A stretch of 64,000 bases of DNA from Lachnospiraceae bacterium P6A3. GTDB lineage: Bacteria; Bacillota; Clostridia; Lachnospirales; Lachnospiraceae. Made by a program: the position numbers and the translations under genes. The stretch lies in assembly GCA_000702085.1 (NCBI GenBank), contig JNKP01000004.1, positions 248,001 to 312,000 of the forward strand. Direction: 5' to 3'. Position 1 is the first letter of the stretch. Every line of letters begins with the position of its first letter. A model generated the notes under the pieces. That model had not been told where the DNA came from and ran no database searches. It saw nothing but the letters and a program-made list of their open reading frames with translations. This document shows positions 38,837 to 48,865 of the stretch, in pieces.

Positions 38837-40172
38837 TTTATTTTTCAAAAAAATCAGATCGAAAGTATCCGTATTAGTTGCGGGCATAATGATCCTTACC
38901 TGCGCCTGCGGATGCGGAAAGCCACCGGTAACTCCGAATGTGTCCACGGGTGAAACAGGGACATCCGATACCGGATTTGTGCTGTACGGTACATATGATT
39001 ACGATTCCACGGATACTGCCGTACTTGTCGGGATTGATACCGAAGGAGCCACACTGACTTTTCAAAATGCCATGCTCGGTAAAAGATATACTCTGGGCTA
39101 TGACGGCACGACGGGCTTTTACGACAGATACGGACAGATAATCTCACTTTCGCAGTTATCCGTGGGAGATATAGTTGAAATCCGGTTCGTCAAAGAAAAA
39201 AGACACCTGACCATGGCTGCACTTTCGGCCTCTGCATGGACCAAGGAATCTACCGATCAGTATATTTTTAACGGAATAAAGAACGAAGTTACTCTCGGTA
39301 ATGACATTTACAAGTTATCCGATGATCTGTTCTGCTATTCGGGTAAGGAAGAGCTTGATTACAGAGAGATAAACAGCGCGGACGTGCTTACTTTCCGCGG
39401 AATCGATACCACGGTTTACAGCGTAAATGTGGAAAAAGGCCATGGATATCTGAGACTTTCCGGTCATGAATATTTTGTCGGAGGCTGGATTGAGATAGGT
39501 ACCAAGACTATTCTGAAGATCACCGAGGACATGCTCCTGACGGTTCCCGAAGGAACATATAACATTGTGGTTTCCGGAAGCGGTATGAGCGTTGACCGTA
39601 GCATAACCATAAAAAGAGGCCTTGAAACCGTACTCGATCTTTCCGATGTAGTTCCCGAAACCCCCAAGGAAGGTCTCGTCCTCTTTTCCGTTACACCTTC
39701 CGAGGCAACGCTTTTCATAGATGGTGAAAAAGTCGATACATCGGCAGCGGTTTCTCTTACTTACGGACTTCACCAGCTGATGTGTACCTGTGACGGATAC
39801 AGGACTCTCACCAGATACTTAAGCGTCGGTGAGGAAAATGCCGGAATCAGCATAACCATGGAAAAGGAACCCGATGACGTAAGCGGAAACGGCGCTTCAA
39901 CCTCCGCACAGGGCACAGATACTTCGGCCGGTTCACAGCAGGCAACAACCGGAAACAGCAGGGTATATATCAATGCCCCCACCGGTGCGGAGTGCTATGT
40001 GGACGGCAATTATGTGGGTGTTGTTCCCTGCTATTTCCCCAAGACTGCCGGGGCCCATGTTGTCACTCTCAGCCGGTCCGGATTCAACACAAAGAGCTAT
40101 ACCATAACGGTGGATGAGGGAACTGCGGACATGTCATTTTCGTTCACGGATCTGGAACGCACGAACCCCTAG
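38826..40172 (+). CDS. PEGA-domain lipoprotein
   Basis: 448 residues. A signal peptide ends at a Cys-rich lipobox (TCACGC, Cys 28 or 30). About 45-230 is an uncharacterised beta-rich domain. Two or three PEGA repeats follow: TVPEGTYNIVVSGSG, then SVTPSEATLFIDGEKVDTS, then NAPTGAECYVDGNYVGVVPC. A Ser/Thr/Gly linker (about 355-380) separates the last two. PEGA modules are small surface domains of uncertain role. It overlaps cca by 11 bases, so it is co-translated. Confidence 0.85.
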   Translation: MKFDLFFKKIRSKVSVLVAGIMILTCACGCGKPPVTPNVSTGETGTSDTGFVLYGTYDYDSTDTAVLVGIDTEGATLTFQNAMLGKRYTLGYDGTTGFYDRYGQIISLSQLSVGDIVEIRFVKEKRHLTMAALSASAWTKESTDQYIFNGIKNEVTLGNDIYKLSDDLFCYSGKEELDYREINSADVLTFRGIDTTVYSVNVEKGHGYLRLSGHEYFVGGWIEIGTKTILKITEDMLLTVPEGTYNIVVSGSGMSVDRSITIKRGLETVLDLSDVVPETPKEGLVLFSVTPSEATLFIDGEKVDTSAAVSLTYGLHQLMCTCDGYRTLTRYLSVGEENAGISITMEKEPDDVSGNGASTSAQGTDTSAGSQQATTGNSRVYINAPTGAECYVDGNYVGVVPCYFPKTAGAHVVTLSRSGFNTKSYTITVDEGTADMSFSFTDLERTNP

Positions 40173-40246
40173 GAACCGCATTGTAAAGCCGTTTTCGGGG
40201 ACATGCCCGCTTTTTGCGATTTTTACGTTCAAACCCCCTGTTTTTC

Positions 40247-40277
40247 TTGACAAACGGGTATAACCTGTTTATATAAT
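40247..40277 (+). promoter_or_regulatory. Promoter of the HU gene
   Basis: TTGACA at 40247-40252; -10 either TATATA (40270-40275, spacer 17) or TATAAT (40272-40277, spacer 19). Confidence 0.7.
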
Positions 40278-40338
40278 AATTTAGCGGTTTTTCGAGTAAA
40301 ATCGCGCAAACATAGATAAAAACAGGAGGAGTTACATC

Positions 40339-40611
40339 ATGAACAAGACCGAATTGGTTGCAGCTGTTGCAGATTCCGCTGATCTTACCAAAAAGGACGC
40401 TGAGAAGGCTGTTAATGCTTTCACTGACGTAGTTACCAAGGCACTCAAGAAGGGCGACAAGGTTCAGCTTGTTGGATTCGGAACTTTCGAGGTTGTTAAG
40501 AGAGCAGCAAGAGAGGGAAGAAATCCTCAGACCGGCAAGGCTATGAAGATCAAAGCTTCAAAGGCTCCTAAGTTCAAGGCTGGCAAGGCTCTTAAGGACG
40601 CTCTTAACTAA
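40339..40611 (+). CDS. hup: DNA-binding protein HU
   Basis: 90-residue histone-like protein that bends DNA and compacts the nucleoid. It opens MNKTELVAAVADSADLTKKD and carries the signature GFGTFEVVKRAAREGRNPQT in the beta arm, then a basic Lys-rich end. The ribosome site ACAGGAGGAG is strong and codons are highly biased, both fitting an abundant protein. Confidence 0.97.
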   Translation: MNKTELVAAVADSADLTKKDAEKAVNAFTDVVTKALKKGDKVQLVGFGTFEVVKRAAREGRNPQTGKAMKIKASKAPKFKAGKALKDALN

Positions 40612-40632
40612 TTGTTTTATGTGTATATCAGC

Positions 40633-40666
40633 GCACCCGTTTGACTTGTCAGGCGGGTGCACTTTT
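40633..40666 (+). terminator. Hairpin between HU and rqcP
   Basis: GCACCCG (40633-40639) pairs with CGGGTGC (40654-40660), with an inner TTGAC/GTCAG helix, followed by ACTTTTG. Partial terminator, 16 bases before the rqcP start. Confidence 0.65.
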
Positions 40667-40682
40667 GTATCAGAGGTATGAA

Positions 40683-40922
40683 ATGAGACTTGATAAATAC
40701 CTGAAGGTTTCCAGGCTGATCAAGAGACGGACCGTTGCCAATTCGGCATGTGATGCGGGAAGGGTTACCATAAACGACAGACCTGCGAAAGCATCGACCG
40801 ATGTTAAGGTCGGCGATGTGATATGCGTATCATTCGGAAACCGTGAACTCAAAGTAAGAGTCACAGACGTTCGCGAAACGGTTAAAAAGGAAGAAGCCGA
40901 CGCGATGTATGAGGAATTGTAA
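40683..40922 (+). CDS. rqcP: S4-domain RNA-binding protein RqcP (YabO/Hsp15-like)
   Basis: 79 residues from ATG 40683 (MRLDKYLKVSRLIKRRTVAN). A single S4 domain with the AGRVTINDRPAKAS loop. The family binds the 50S subunit and helps RqcH add Ala tails during ribosome quality control. Its stop shares bases with the divIC start (TAATG). The order rqcP-divIC is conserved in Firmicutes. Confidence 0.92.
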   Translation: MRLDKYLKVSRLIKRRTVANSACDAGRVTINDRPAKASTDVKVGDVICVSFGNRELKVRVTDVRETVKKEEADAMYEEL

Positions 40923-41263
40923 TGGCAACAGCCTTAAGCAGATCAAAGAAGAAAAAGCAGACCGCAATGGAAAAGCGCCGCAGAAGATCCGGTGCTTACG
41001 GTTATATTACCATTTCGATTATTGTAATGATGATCACCGTCGTTGTCCTGATCCAGATCAAGGATGTTAAATCCAGATTAAGAGTATATGAGGAGCAGGA
41101 TCAGGCTCTTGATGAGCAGATTGCGTCCGAACTTGAAAGAGCCGAGGAACTGAACGAACTCGAGAAGTATGTCCAGACCAAGGCTTATGCCGAGGAACAG
41201 GCGCATGAGAAGCTCGGTCTTGTTAACGAAGGTGAGATTATTTTCCGACTTGAGGATAATTAG
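40922..41263 (+). CDS. divIC: Septum formation initiator DivIC (FtsB-like)
   Basis: 113 residues. Basic cytoplasmic N-terminus (about 1-27), one transmembrane helix (about 28-46), then an extracytoplasmic coiled coil (about 48-90) with the family ending YAEEQAHEKLGLVNEGEIIF. Part of the FtsL/FtsB/FtsQ divisome subcomplex. Overlaps both neighbours by one base. Confidence 0.92.
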   Translation: MATALSRSKKKKQTAMEKRRRRSGAYGYITISIIVMMITVVVLIQIKDVKSRLRVYEEQDQALDEQIASELERAEELNELEKYVQTKAYAEEQAHEKLGLVNEGEIIFRLEDN

Positions 41264-42699
41264 TGGGAACCAGAGCCGAGGTTATCTGTAAAAAGTATAT
41301 GGATGAAATTATGGCAGGCGGACCTGTCCGTCTTGTCATAGGTGTATCCGGCGGGGCAGATTCTATCTGCCTTTTATTTTTAATGAAGAATTTACTCCCT
41401 GAAGGTTATATCAGGGTTATACATATCAATCATATGATCCGTGGGAAAGAAGCGGATGAAGATGCGGATTTTGTAAAACGGATATGTGAAAAAGAAGGAA
41501 TACTTTTCAAAGAGGTAAAAAAAGACATCCCTGCAATCGCCGCGGAAACAGGCAGTTCGGAAGAAGAGGTCGGAAGAAGGATCAGATATGAAAGCTTTGA
41601 AGAGGAGGCACTAAGCTGGGAAAGTGAGGAAAACCTTCCCGAGGGAAGCGTTCGGATAGCCGTGGCTCACCATGTTGAAGACAGTGCCGAGACCTTTTTG
41701 TTCAATCTTTTCCGCGGAAGCGGAATAAGGGGGCTTTCGGGGATTGCGGGCAGGAGAGAGAGGATCATTCGCCCTTTGCTCGAAGCAACGAGAGCCGATA
41801 TTGAAGAATATCTTGAGAAGATAGGACAAAGCTTTAAGACTGACGGAACCAATTCCGATAATTCATATGCGAGAAACCGTATCAGAAATCTGATACTCCC
41901 CGAGGCAGAATCCGTATGTTCTGCCGCATCCGGCCATATAGCGGCCGCATCCCGTAAGCTCAGGGATATCACGGAATATCTGGATGCGGAGGTAGATAAG
42001 GCCGGCAAAGAGGTCATCACTACATCCGAAGATGGCTTTACCGAATTGGATAAAGGTGCCTTTAACGCTCTTCCCGGTGTTATCGCCGGAATGCTTATCA
42101 TAAAGGTACTCACCGGAATGACCCCGGGTAAAAAAGACATCGGAGAGGTTCATGCCGAGGCGGTAATGAAAGCAGCCGCATCTTCCGCGGGAAAACATCT
42201 TGATCTTCCCTACGGTATATCGGCCGATTTTTCACATGACAGGATCACTTTCCGCAGAGGAGAAGCCGGCTGCGATGATGACGGGGAAATCATAAGTACC
42301 TGCATGATCAAAGCATCGGATATTAAGGATGAGGAGAGAAAGGCCATATCCGACCCCTCAAATCCGCTTAACAGGTACAATAAATATTTCGATTGTGATA
42401 AAATATCCCTCATCGCATCAAAGTCCGGAACGGGATCGTCCCCCGGTTATGAAATAAGAAGCAGAAAGCCGGGAGATTATCTTGTTATCAAAGATAAGTC
42501 AGGCAGGCCCTGTACGAAATCCGTCAGCGATTATCTGACGGACTTGAAACTTTCTTCCCCCGAAAAGGAAAAGATCAGGGTAATGGCAGTGGGAAACGAA
42601 GTTTTGTGGGTTATAGGCTACAGAATGGGCGACAGTGCCAAACTGACGGATGAAACGGAAAACATTTTAAAAGTCGTGTTGGAGGCGAAAAATGGCTGA
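41263..42699 (+). CDS. tilS: tRNA(Ile)-lysidine synthase
   Basis: Converts C34 of tRNA-Ile(CAU) to lysidine using ATP. 478 residues from a GTG that overlaps the divIC stop (TAGTG). PP-loop SGGADS at 29-34, then IHINHMIRGKEADEDADFV and the HHVEDSAETFLFNLFRGSGIRGLSGI motif. The C-terminal TilS domain ends RSRKPGDYLV...WVIGYRMGD. Length is normal. Confidence 0.94.
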   Translation: MGTRAEVICKKYMDEIMAGGPVRLVIGVSGGADSICLLFLMKNLLPEGYIRVIHINHMIRGKEADEDADFVKRICEKEGILFKEVKKDIPAIAAETGSSEEEVGRRIRYESFEEEALSWESEENLPEGSVRIAVAHHVEDSAETFLFNLFRGSGIRGLSGIAGRRERIIRPLLEATRADIEEYLEKIGQSFKTDGTNSDNSYARNRIRNLILPEAESVCSAASGHIAAASRKLRDITEYLDAEVDKAGKEVITTSEDGFTELDKGAFNALPGVIAGMLIIKVLTGMTPGKKDIGEVHAEAVMKAAASSAGKHLDLPYGISADFSHDRITFRRGEAGCDDDGEIISTCMIKASDIKDEERKAISDPSNPLNRYNKYFDCDKISLIASKSGTGSSPGYEIRSRKPGDYLVIKDKSGRPCTKSVSDYLTDLKLSSPEKEKIRVMAVGNEVLWVIGYRMGDSAKLTDETENILKVVLEAKNG

Positions 42700-43216
42700 A
42701 CATGTTGAAGTAATGATTAGTGAAGAAGAAGTTGACAAAAGAATCCAGGAGATCGGAGATCAGATCACCAAGGATTATGCCGGAAAACAGGTCCATCTTG
42801 TATGCGTACTCAAGGGCGGAGCTTTCTTTATGTGCGAGCTTGCCAAGAGGATCAAACTGGATACCTCTCTTGATTTCATGAGTGCGTCAAGCTACGGCTC
42901 GGGAACCGAGTCCAGCGGACTGATCAAGATCGTCAAGGATCTTGATGAGCCTTTAAAGGATAAGGATGTAATAGTCGTTGAGGATATCGTCGACAGCGGA
43001 AGAACTCTCAGCTATCTTCTCAAGATGCTTTCCGAGAGAGGTCCCAGATCTCTTAAACTCTGTACACTTCTTGATAAGCCTTCGAGACGTGTTACGGATG
43101 TTGATGTGGCTTATACGGGATTCCAGATTCCCGATGAGTTCGTGGTAGGTTACGGTCTTGATTACGATCAGAGGTACAGAAACCTGCCTTATATTGGTGT
43201 CGTAAAGTTCGATTGA
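42692..43216 (+). CDS. hpt: Hypoxanthine phosphoribosyltransferase
   Basis: Purine salvage enzyme making IMP/GMP from PRPP. 174 residues. The PRPP site [18 protein letters not shown] and the flexible loop [13 protein letters not shown] are clear, with [20 protein letters not shown] at the end. It overlaps tilS by 8 bases and precedes ftsH, the conserved Firmicute tilS-hpt-ftsH order. Confidence 0.96.
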   Translation: MAEHVEVMISEEEVDKRIQEIGDQITKDYAGKQVHLVCVLKGGAFFMCELAKRIKLDTSLDFMSASSYGSGTESSGLIKIVKDLDEPLKDKDVIVVEDIVDSGRTLSYLLKMLSERGPRSLKLCTLLDKPSRRVTDVDVAYTGFQIPDEFVVGYGLDYDQRYRNLPYIGVVKFD

Positions 43217-43235
43217 TCCGTTTGGAGGAATTATT

Positions 43236-45053
43236 TTGGAAAAGAGTGCTAGAAACCCGTTCAGATCGTACCTGTGGCTGATCTTTGTTATCCTGGTACT
43301 AGTATGGATATTGCAGACCCTCAAAGGGAATTCTTCATCGTATTCATACGGACAGCTTCAAAGTGATCTGACCGAGGGTAAGGTTGTAAAGTGCGAGATA
43401 ACACCGGATACATCCGGAAGCTGCGGATATGTGGCCGTTGAACTTAAAAACGGTACGGTCCAAAGAGTATATGTCACGGATGTAAACGAAGCGGATACCC
43501 TTTTGAGAGAAGCGGGAATCGATCCCGTGATCAAGGACAAATCGGTATCGACATGGGTGACAAATATACTGCTTCCCATCATCCTGCTTGCATTTGTGAT
43601 CGTATTTTTGATGTCCGCGCTTATCGGATCCGCCCAGGGGCAGAGTCAGGGAAGCCGGATGATGAATTTCGGCAAGATCCGCGTAAACATTATTAACGGT
43701 GACGGCAAGATCACTTTTGAAGATGTTGCCGGCCTTAAGGAAGAAAAAGAAGAGCTTGCCGAGATCGTGGATTTCCTCAAGGACCCCGGCAAATATTCAA
43801 GCCTCGGAGCAAGAATACCCAAGGGAGTTCTTCTCGAAGGCGCTCCCGGAACCGGTAAGACCCTTCTTGCCAAGGCGGTTGCCGGAGAAGCAAAGGTTCC
43901 TTTCCTGTCGATCTCCGGTTCGGATTTCGTGGAAATGTTCGTAGGCGTCGGAGCTTCCAGAGTCAGGGATCTGTTTGAGGAAGCCAAGAAGCGCATGCCC
44001 TGTATTGTTTTCATTGACGAGATAGACGCGGTTGCAAGAAGAAGAGGAACCGGTCTCGGCGGAGGACATGACGAGAGAGAACAGACCTTGAACCAGCTCC
44101 TTGTTGAAATGGACGGATTCAAGGAAAACTCCGGAATCATAGTAATGGCCGCAACAAACAGAGTCGATATTCTTGATCCCGCGATCTTAAGACCCGGAAG
44201 ATTTGACCGTAAAGTAACCGTTCAGAGACCCGACGTAGCCGGAAGAGAAGAGATCCTCAAAGTTCATGCAAGAAACAAGAAACTTGCAGAGGACGTCAAT
44301 CTTGAGAATATCGCACGTACCACCGCAGGATTTACCGGAGCCGATCTTGAAAATCTGATGAACGAGGCAGCGATCGGTGCCGCAAGGATCGGAAGTCCCT
44401 TTATCACCGCAGAGCAGATCAAGAGCGCTTTTGTAAAAGTCGGAATGGGAACCGAGAAAAAGAGCCGTATCATTTCCGAGAAGGAAAAGAAGATCACGGC
44501 TTACCACGAAACCGGACATGCCATACTGTTCCATGTTTTGCCCGATGTAGGTCCCGTATATTCCATTTCGATAATCCCTACCGGAGTCGGTGCCGCAGGT
44601 TATACGATGCCCCTTCCCGATAAGGATGAAATGTTCCTTTCAAAGGGAAAAATGCTTCAGGATATCATGGTTACCCTCGGAGGAAGAATTGCCGAGGAGA
44701 TCATTTTCGGAGACATCACAACAGGTGCTTCGTCCGATATAAAGAGAGCTACCAAGGAAGCCAGAAGCATGGTTACCAAATACGGTATGAGTGATAACAT
44801 CGGTGTTGTCTGTTACGATGATGACGACGATGAAGTATTTATCGGAAGAGATCTTGCCCATGCCAAGTCCCACAGCGAAGAGGTTGCGGGCGAGATTGAC
44901 CGTGAAGTAAGATCCATCATTGATGACTGTTACAAGAAAGCAAAGGATATTATCCTCGAGAATCAGGAAGTCCTTCACAAGTGTGCTCAGCTTCTGATGG
45001 AGAAGGAAAAAATAGGCCGCGAAGAGTTCGAAGCCCTTTTCGAAACCAATTAA
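43236..45053 (+). CDS. ftsH: ATP-dependent zinc metalloprotease FtsH
   Basis: Membrane AAA+ protease for misfolded membrane proteins and regulators. 605 residues from a TTG at 43236 (GGAGGA 6 bases upstream). Two transmembrane helices (about 12-28 and 109-130), Walker A GAPGTGKT (202-209), Walker [12 protein letters not shown], the SRH region, and the zinc motif HETGH near 424. The third zinc ligand Asp should lie in the [13 protein letters not shown] segment. Complete. Confidence 0.97.
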   Translation: MEKSARNPFRSYLWLIFVILVLVWILQTLKGNSSSYSYGQLQSDLTEGKVVKCEITPDTSGSCGYVAVELKNGTVQRVYVTDVNEADTLLREAGIDPVIKDKSVSTWVTNILLPIILLAFVIVFLMSALIGSAQGQSQGSRMMNFGKIRVNIINGDGKITFEDVAGLKEEKEELAEIVDFLKDPGKYSSLGARIPKGVLLEGAPGTGKTLLAKAVAGEAKVPFLSISGSDFVEMFVGVGASRVRDLFEEAKKRMPCIVFIDEIDAVARRRGTGLGGGHDEREQTLNQLLVEMDGFKENSGIIVMAATNRVDILDPAILRPGRFDRKVTVQRPDVAGREEILKVHARNKKLAEDVNLENIARTTAGFTGADLENLMNEAAIGAARIGSPFITAEQIKSAFVKVGMGTEKKSRIISEKEKKITAYHETGHAILFHVLPDVGPVYSISIIPTGVGAAGYTMPLPDKDEMFLSKGKMLQDIMVTLGGRIAEEIIFGDITTGASSDIKRATKEARSMVTKYGMSDNIGVVCYDDDDDEVFIGRDLAHAKSHSEEVAGEIDREVRSIIDDCYKKAKDIILENQEVLHKCAQLLMEKEKIGREEFEALFETN

Positions 45054-45201
45054 TTGTAAGGGTTGCACAAAAACAGATTAAAGTCTTAGTAAGATTTGTG
45101 AATCTGTGCCATTTTGCAAAATCGGACCGGGTGCTACTATATACACGTACCCCCAATACATTTTGTTTTGGAAATACCCCAAAGAGATAGATTCTCTGGA
45201 G

Positions 45202-45230
45202 AAAAGACAGCTTCCCCGGCTGTCTTTTTT
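45202..45230 (+). terminator. Intrinsic terminator downstream of ftsH
   Basis: AAAAGACAGC / GCTGTCTTTT, 10-bp stem, loop TTCCCCG, followed by T's. It is 150 bases after ftsH. A TTGCAA-N15-TACTAT pair (45114-45140) lies between, so it could instead end a short RNA. Confidence 0.85.
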
Positions 45231-45244
45231 CTTTTTCATTTAAC

Positions 45245-45273
45245 TTGTATAGGCAGGGGAAATAAGCTACAAT
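45245..45273 (+). promoter_or_regulatory. Promoter of the GH13 gene
   Basis: TTGTAT at 45245-45250 and TACAAT at 45268-45273, spacer 17, 43 bases before the start codon. Confidence 0.6.
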
Positions 45274-45316
45274 ATTTTGTGGTTTTAGAGACGTACTGGA
45301 CGTAGCGGAGGATTCC

Positions 45317-47428
45317 ATGTCTGCAGATTTGATACATCGGAAGAGAGTTCTGAACAATCAGGACTATATTCTTTCAATGAGAGCCGTGTTTAATGTAAGG
45401 GCTCTGTATTCCGATACCACATCCAATTATTTGACTCCCGAAGAACCTGAGCCGGGTGAGGAGATCACCGTCAGATTCAGAACGGGTAAGAATAACGTGG
45501 ATGTAGTTTTGCTCGTGAGCGGCGGAAAAAGGCTGGTCATGACCAAGGCAGAGACGGAAAGACATTTTGATTATTATGAGACCCGGATGGAAATCTCCGA
45601 CCAAAAGCTTTCTTACCATTTTGAGATAATATCCGGTGCTTTGAAAGTATATTTTGATTCCAGGGGCGCTGTTACCGACCCCAATGAGTATTATGATTTT
45701 GTTGTATTTCCCGGATTCTCTACTCCCGATTGGAGTAAGGGTGCGGTGATGTACCAGATATATGTCGATCGTTTTTGCAACGGCGACAAGACCAATGATG
45801 TTCTTGATAATGAATATCTCTATATAGGACAGCCTGTTCATAAGGTTGAGGACTGGTATGCACCGCCTTCCCAGATGGATGTCAGGAATTTTTACGGAGG
45901 CGATCTTCAGGGTGTCCTTGATAAAATGGATTACCTCAAGAGTCTGGGTATAGAGGTCATTTATTTTAATCCTCTTTTCGTTTCCCCTTCAAATCATAAA
46001 TATGATATCCAGGACTATGACCATATAGATCCTCATTTCGGAAGGATCGTTGACGACGGCGGGGATGTACTTTCTCCCGGAGCCACCGAAAACAGACTGT
46101 CTTCCCGCTATATCAGAAGAGTGGCCGGAATGGCTAATCTTACCGCCAGCGATGAACTGTTTATCGAAGTGGTAAAAGAAGCTCATAAAAGAGGCATGAA
46201 AGTAATCCTGGACGGAGTGTTCAACCATTGCGGTTCTTTCAACAAATGGATGGACAGGGAAAGGATCTATGAGAATGAAGAAGGATATGATAAGGGAGCA
46301 TATGTAAGCCCCTCGAGCCCTTATCATAATTATTTTTCATTCAACAATGAAAACGGCTGGCCTTACAACGGTTCCTATGACGGCTGGTGGGGCTATGATA
46401 CCCTTCCCAAGCTTAATTATGAGGGATCCGAAGAGCTTGTCGAATATGTTCTCAAAATTGCGGCAAAATGGGTTTCCGAGCCTTTCTGTGCCGATGGCTG
46501 GAGGCTTGACGTAGCTGCGGATCTCGGACATTCCCAGGAATATAACCATAAATTCTGGAAGAGATTCCGAAAAGCCGTAAAAGAAGCCAACCCCGATGCC
46601 CTTATTCTTGCGGAGCACTACGGAGATAAAAAGGCATGGCTGCAGGGCGATGAATGGGATTCCGTAATGAACTATGATGCGTTCATGGAGCCCGTCACCT
46701 GGTTCCTGACCGGAATGGAGAAGCATTCCGACGATTTCAGGGAGGATCTTCTCGGAAATGCGGACGGATTCTGGGGTGCCATGATCCATCACGGGGCAAC
46801 ATTCTCTACACCGAGCATGCAGTCCGCCATGAACGAGCTTTCAAACCACGATCATTCCAGATTCCTTACCAGGACCAATCACATGGTGGGAAGAACGGGT
46901 ACTTTGGGTCATGAGGCTGCCGAGAAAAATATCAATAAGGCAGTATTTCGTGAAGCGGTTGTCATTCAGATGACCTGGATGGGGGCTCCCACGATCTACT
47001 ACGGCGATGAAGCCGGAGTGTGCGGCTTTACCGATCCCGATAACAGACGTACATATCCCTGGGGACGTGAAGATAAAGAAATGATCTCTTTTCACAGGGA
47101 TCTGATCTCCTTAAGACACAGACACCCCGTATTTAAGACCGGTTCCATCAAAATGGTCGACAGTGATTATAATTTTATCGCTTACGGACGATTTAACCGT
47201 GACGAACAGATCCTGGTTATCGTCAATAATAATGTAAAGGAAATTCATAAGAAGCTGACCGTATGGGAGATAGGTACCACCAGATCCGGAATGATGAAGA
47301 CGGTTTTTTTCACGGACAGAAACGGTTATAATATGGGAGGAGAGCAATACAACCTCAAGTGCGGAATACTTGATATTACCGTACCGCCGGAATCTGCCAC
47401 TATTCTTGCTTTTTGTAAATCTGTATGA
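45317..47428 (+). CDS. GH13 alpha-glycosidase (neopullulanase/cyclomaltodextrinase-like)
   Basis: 703 residues, no signal peptide, so it acts on oligosaccharides inside the cell. An N-terminal beta domain (about 1-130) is followed by the catalytic barrel (VMYQIYVDRFCNGD). Conserved regions: DGVFNH, DGWRLDVAADLG (nucleophile Asp), LILAEHYGD (acid/base Glu) and LSNHDHSRF (third Asp), with PTIYYGDEAG later. This set is that of alpha-glucan hydrolases. The linked glgB and galK genes suggest glucan metabolism. Exact bond specificity cannot be read. Confidence 0.9.
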   Translation: MSADLIHRKRVLNNQDYILSMRAVFNVRALYSDTTSNYLTPEEPEPGEEITVRFRTGKNNVDVVLLVSGGKRLVMTKAETERHFDYYETRMEISDQKLSYHFEIISGALKVYFDSRGAVTDPNEYYDFVVFPGFSTPDWSKGAVMYQIYVDRFCNGDKTNDVLDNEYLYIGQPVHKVEDWYAPPSQMDVRNFYGGDLQGVLDKMDYLKSLGIEVIYFNPLFVSPSNHKYDIQDYDHIDPHFGRIVDDGGDVLSPGATENRLSSRYIRRVAGMANLTASDELFIEVVKEAHKRGMKVILDGVFNHCGSFNKWMDRERIYENEEGYDKGAYVSPSSPYHNYFSFNNENGWPYNGSYDGWWGYDTLPKLNYEGSEELVEYVLKIAAKWVSEPFCADGWRLDVAADLGHSQEYNHKFWKRFRKAVKEANPDALILAEHYGDKKAWLQGDEWDSVMNYDAFMEPVTWFLTGMEKHSDDFREDLLGNADGFWGAMIHHGATFSTPSMQSAMNELSNHDHSRFLTRTNHMVGRTGTLGHEAAEKNINKAVFREAVVIQMTWMGAPTIYYGDEAGVCGFTDPDNRRTYPWGREDKEMISFHRDLISLRHRHPVFKTGSIKMVDSDYNFIAYGRFNRDEQILVIVNNNVKEIHKKLTVWEIGTTRSGMMKTVFFTDRNGYNMGGEQYNLKCGILDITVPPESATILAFCKSV

Positions 47429-47455
47429 TAAAATTCTCACTTGCAGATTGAGCAT

Positions 47456-47539
47456 GCGGGTATGGCGAAATAGGTAGACGCAAGGGACTTAAAATCCCTC
47501 GGGGGCGACTCCGTGCCGGTTCGAGTCCGGCTACCCGCA
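47456..47539 (+). tRNA. tRNA-Leu (anticodon TAA)
   Basis: 84-base tRNA with the long variable arm of class II tRNAs. Acceptor GCGGGTA pairs with TACCCGC, discriminator A. The anticodon loop CTTAAAA gives TAA, reading UUA. T-arm GGTTCGAGTCC. No CCA is encoded. It follows the GH13 gene by 27 bases. Confidence 0.96.
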
Positions 47540-47581
47540 TTTTAACATGTAAAAAATTTTTATTTTGATATATATAAGGTT

Positions 47582-48811
47582 ATGCATCTTAAGAAAATAT
47601 CTAAAAAAAGCATATGTCTTGCGGCAGCCCTTGCCGTGGTTGTAACCGGTTGCAGCCCTTCGGATTATCAGCCCCATGAGGATCCTGGCGAAGTTGTGGT
47701 CGAGCCCAGCGAAGAGCCTTCTCCCAGCCCGAGTCCTTCAAGCAGCTATGATCCGGGACTTATGGCCATCGGAGAGAGATACGAAAAAGACGGTAAGATC
47801 GAGAGTTATCTGACCGGAGAATGGATCGATACCGAAATTGCCTACAGAAGACCCATGGCGGTCATGATCCCCAATAACCGCAATGCTCTTCCCCAGTATG
47901 GAATATCATATGCGGACATCGTATACGAAGCACCGATGGAGAAATGCAGCTGTACCAGACTTATGGGAATCTTCCAAAATTACGGAGATCTTGAGTACAT
48001 CGAGCCCATCCGAAGCAGCAGACATTATTTCCTGCTTGAAGCACTCAGCTATGATGCGATCTATTGTAACTGGGGTCTTGCGGCAGCTTATGTGGGACCT
48101 TTGCTGAACAGCGACCTGGTCGATAATGTCAGTGCTTCCGTATCCGGCGTTAATGTTACCGCTGATGAGGCATTCTCCAGAGACAAGGAACGTCAGGAGC
48201 TGGGATATTCACTTGAATATACCGGTCTTATGACGATCGACGGATATAATTCCGCTGTTTCCAGACTCGGATATGACACCAAGTATCCCACAAGCGATTA
48301 TACCTTCCCGCTGGTATTTGCAACGGATGCTCATTATGCGGAGTATGAAGATTACGGAACTTCCGGTTGTATCTATCCCGGAGGAAACGGAAATCAGGCA
48401 CATCCCAACGGATACAGCGAGCTTAATCCTTACTTCGAATATAATTCCGAGGACAATCTTTACTACAGATATCAGAACGGCGCTCCCCATATCGATGAAT
48501 ATAACGGAGAGCAGGTAGCCGTTACGAATGTAATAATCAAGTTCGTTTCCGGAGAGCAGCTGGATGATCAGGGATACATGAACTTCAACGTATCCGGTGT
48601 GGGAGAAGGAATCCTCTTTACACGCGGAAGATGCGTTCCCATCACCTGGACCAGAACCCTTCCTTTTGACGAAGATCTCGAGTACGACGAATCGGTATAT
48701 GCTCAGACCAGATATTACGATGCGAAGACCGGAGATGAGATCATTCTCAATAAGGGCAAGACATGGATCTGCCTTGTCTGGGATCAGTACAAATCATATA
48801 CGATCTATTGA
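47582..48811 (+). CDS. DUF3048 (YerB-like) lipoprotein
   Basis: 409 residues. Signal peptide with lipobox VTGC (Cys 24), a Pro/Ser/Glu-rich linker (about 35-56), then the DUF3048 domain: RRPMAVMIPNNRNALPQYGIS, ADIVYEAPMEKCSCTRLMGIF, EPIRSSRHYFLLEAL and a C-terminal part ending KGKTWICLVW. The family is extracytoplasmic with no known activity. The start codon has only a close AAGG upstream, so expression may be low or the start may be misplaced. Confidence 0.88.
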   Translation: MHLKKISKKSICLAAALAVVVTGCSPSDYQPHEDPGEVVVEPSEEPSPSPSPSSSYDPGLMAIGERYEKDGKIESYLTGEWIDTEIAYRRPMAVMIPNNRNALPQYGISYADIVYEAPMEKCSCTRLMGIFQNYGDLEYIEPIRSSRHYFLLEALSYDAIYCNWGLAAAYVGPLLNSDLVDNVSASVSGVNVTADEAFSRDKERQELGYSLEYTGLMTIDGYNSAVSRLGYDTKYPTSDYTFPLVFATDAHYAEYEDYGTSGCIYPGGNGNQAHPNGYSELNPYFEYNSEDNLYYRYQNGAPHIDEYNGEQVAVTNVIIKFVSGEQLDDQGYMNFNVSGVGEGILFTRGRCVPITWTRTLPFDEDLEYDESVYAQTRYYDAKTGDEIILNKGKTWICLVWDQYKSYTIY

Positions 48812-48822
48812 TAAGACATATT

Positions 48823-48852
48823 AAAAGAGGACCCGAACGGGTCCTCTTTTTG
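48823..48852. terminator. Bidirectional terminator between DUF3048 and the ABC cassette
   Basis: AAAAGAGGACCCG / CGGGTCCTCTTTT, 13-bp stem with a two-base AA loop, and A and T runs on both sides. It serves the two convergent units. Confidence 0.93.
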
Positions 48853-48865
48853 TATGTACATGGAT

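Noticed and set aside
40641-40682. Longer rqcP start
   Set aside because: The extra codons cover the hairpin after HU; the S4 domain starts at ATG 40683, as in the family.
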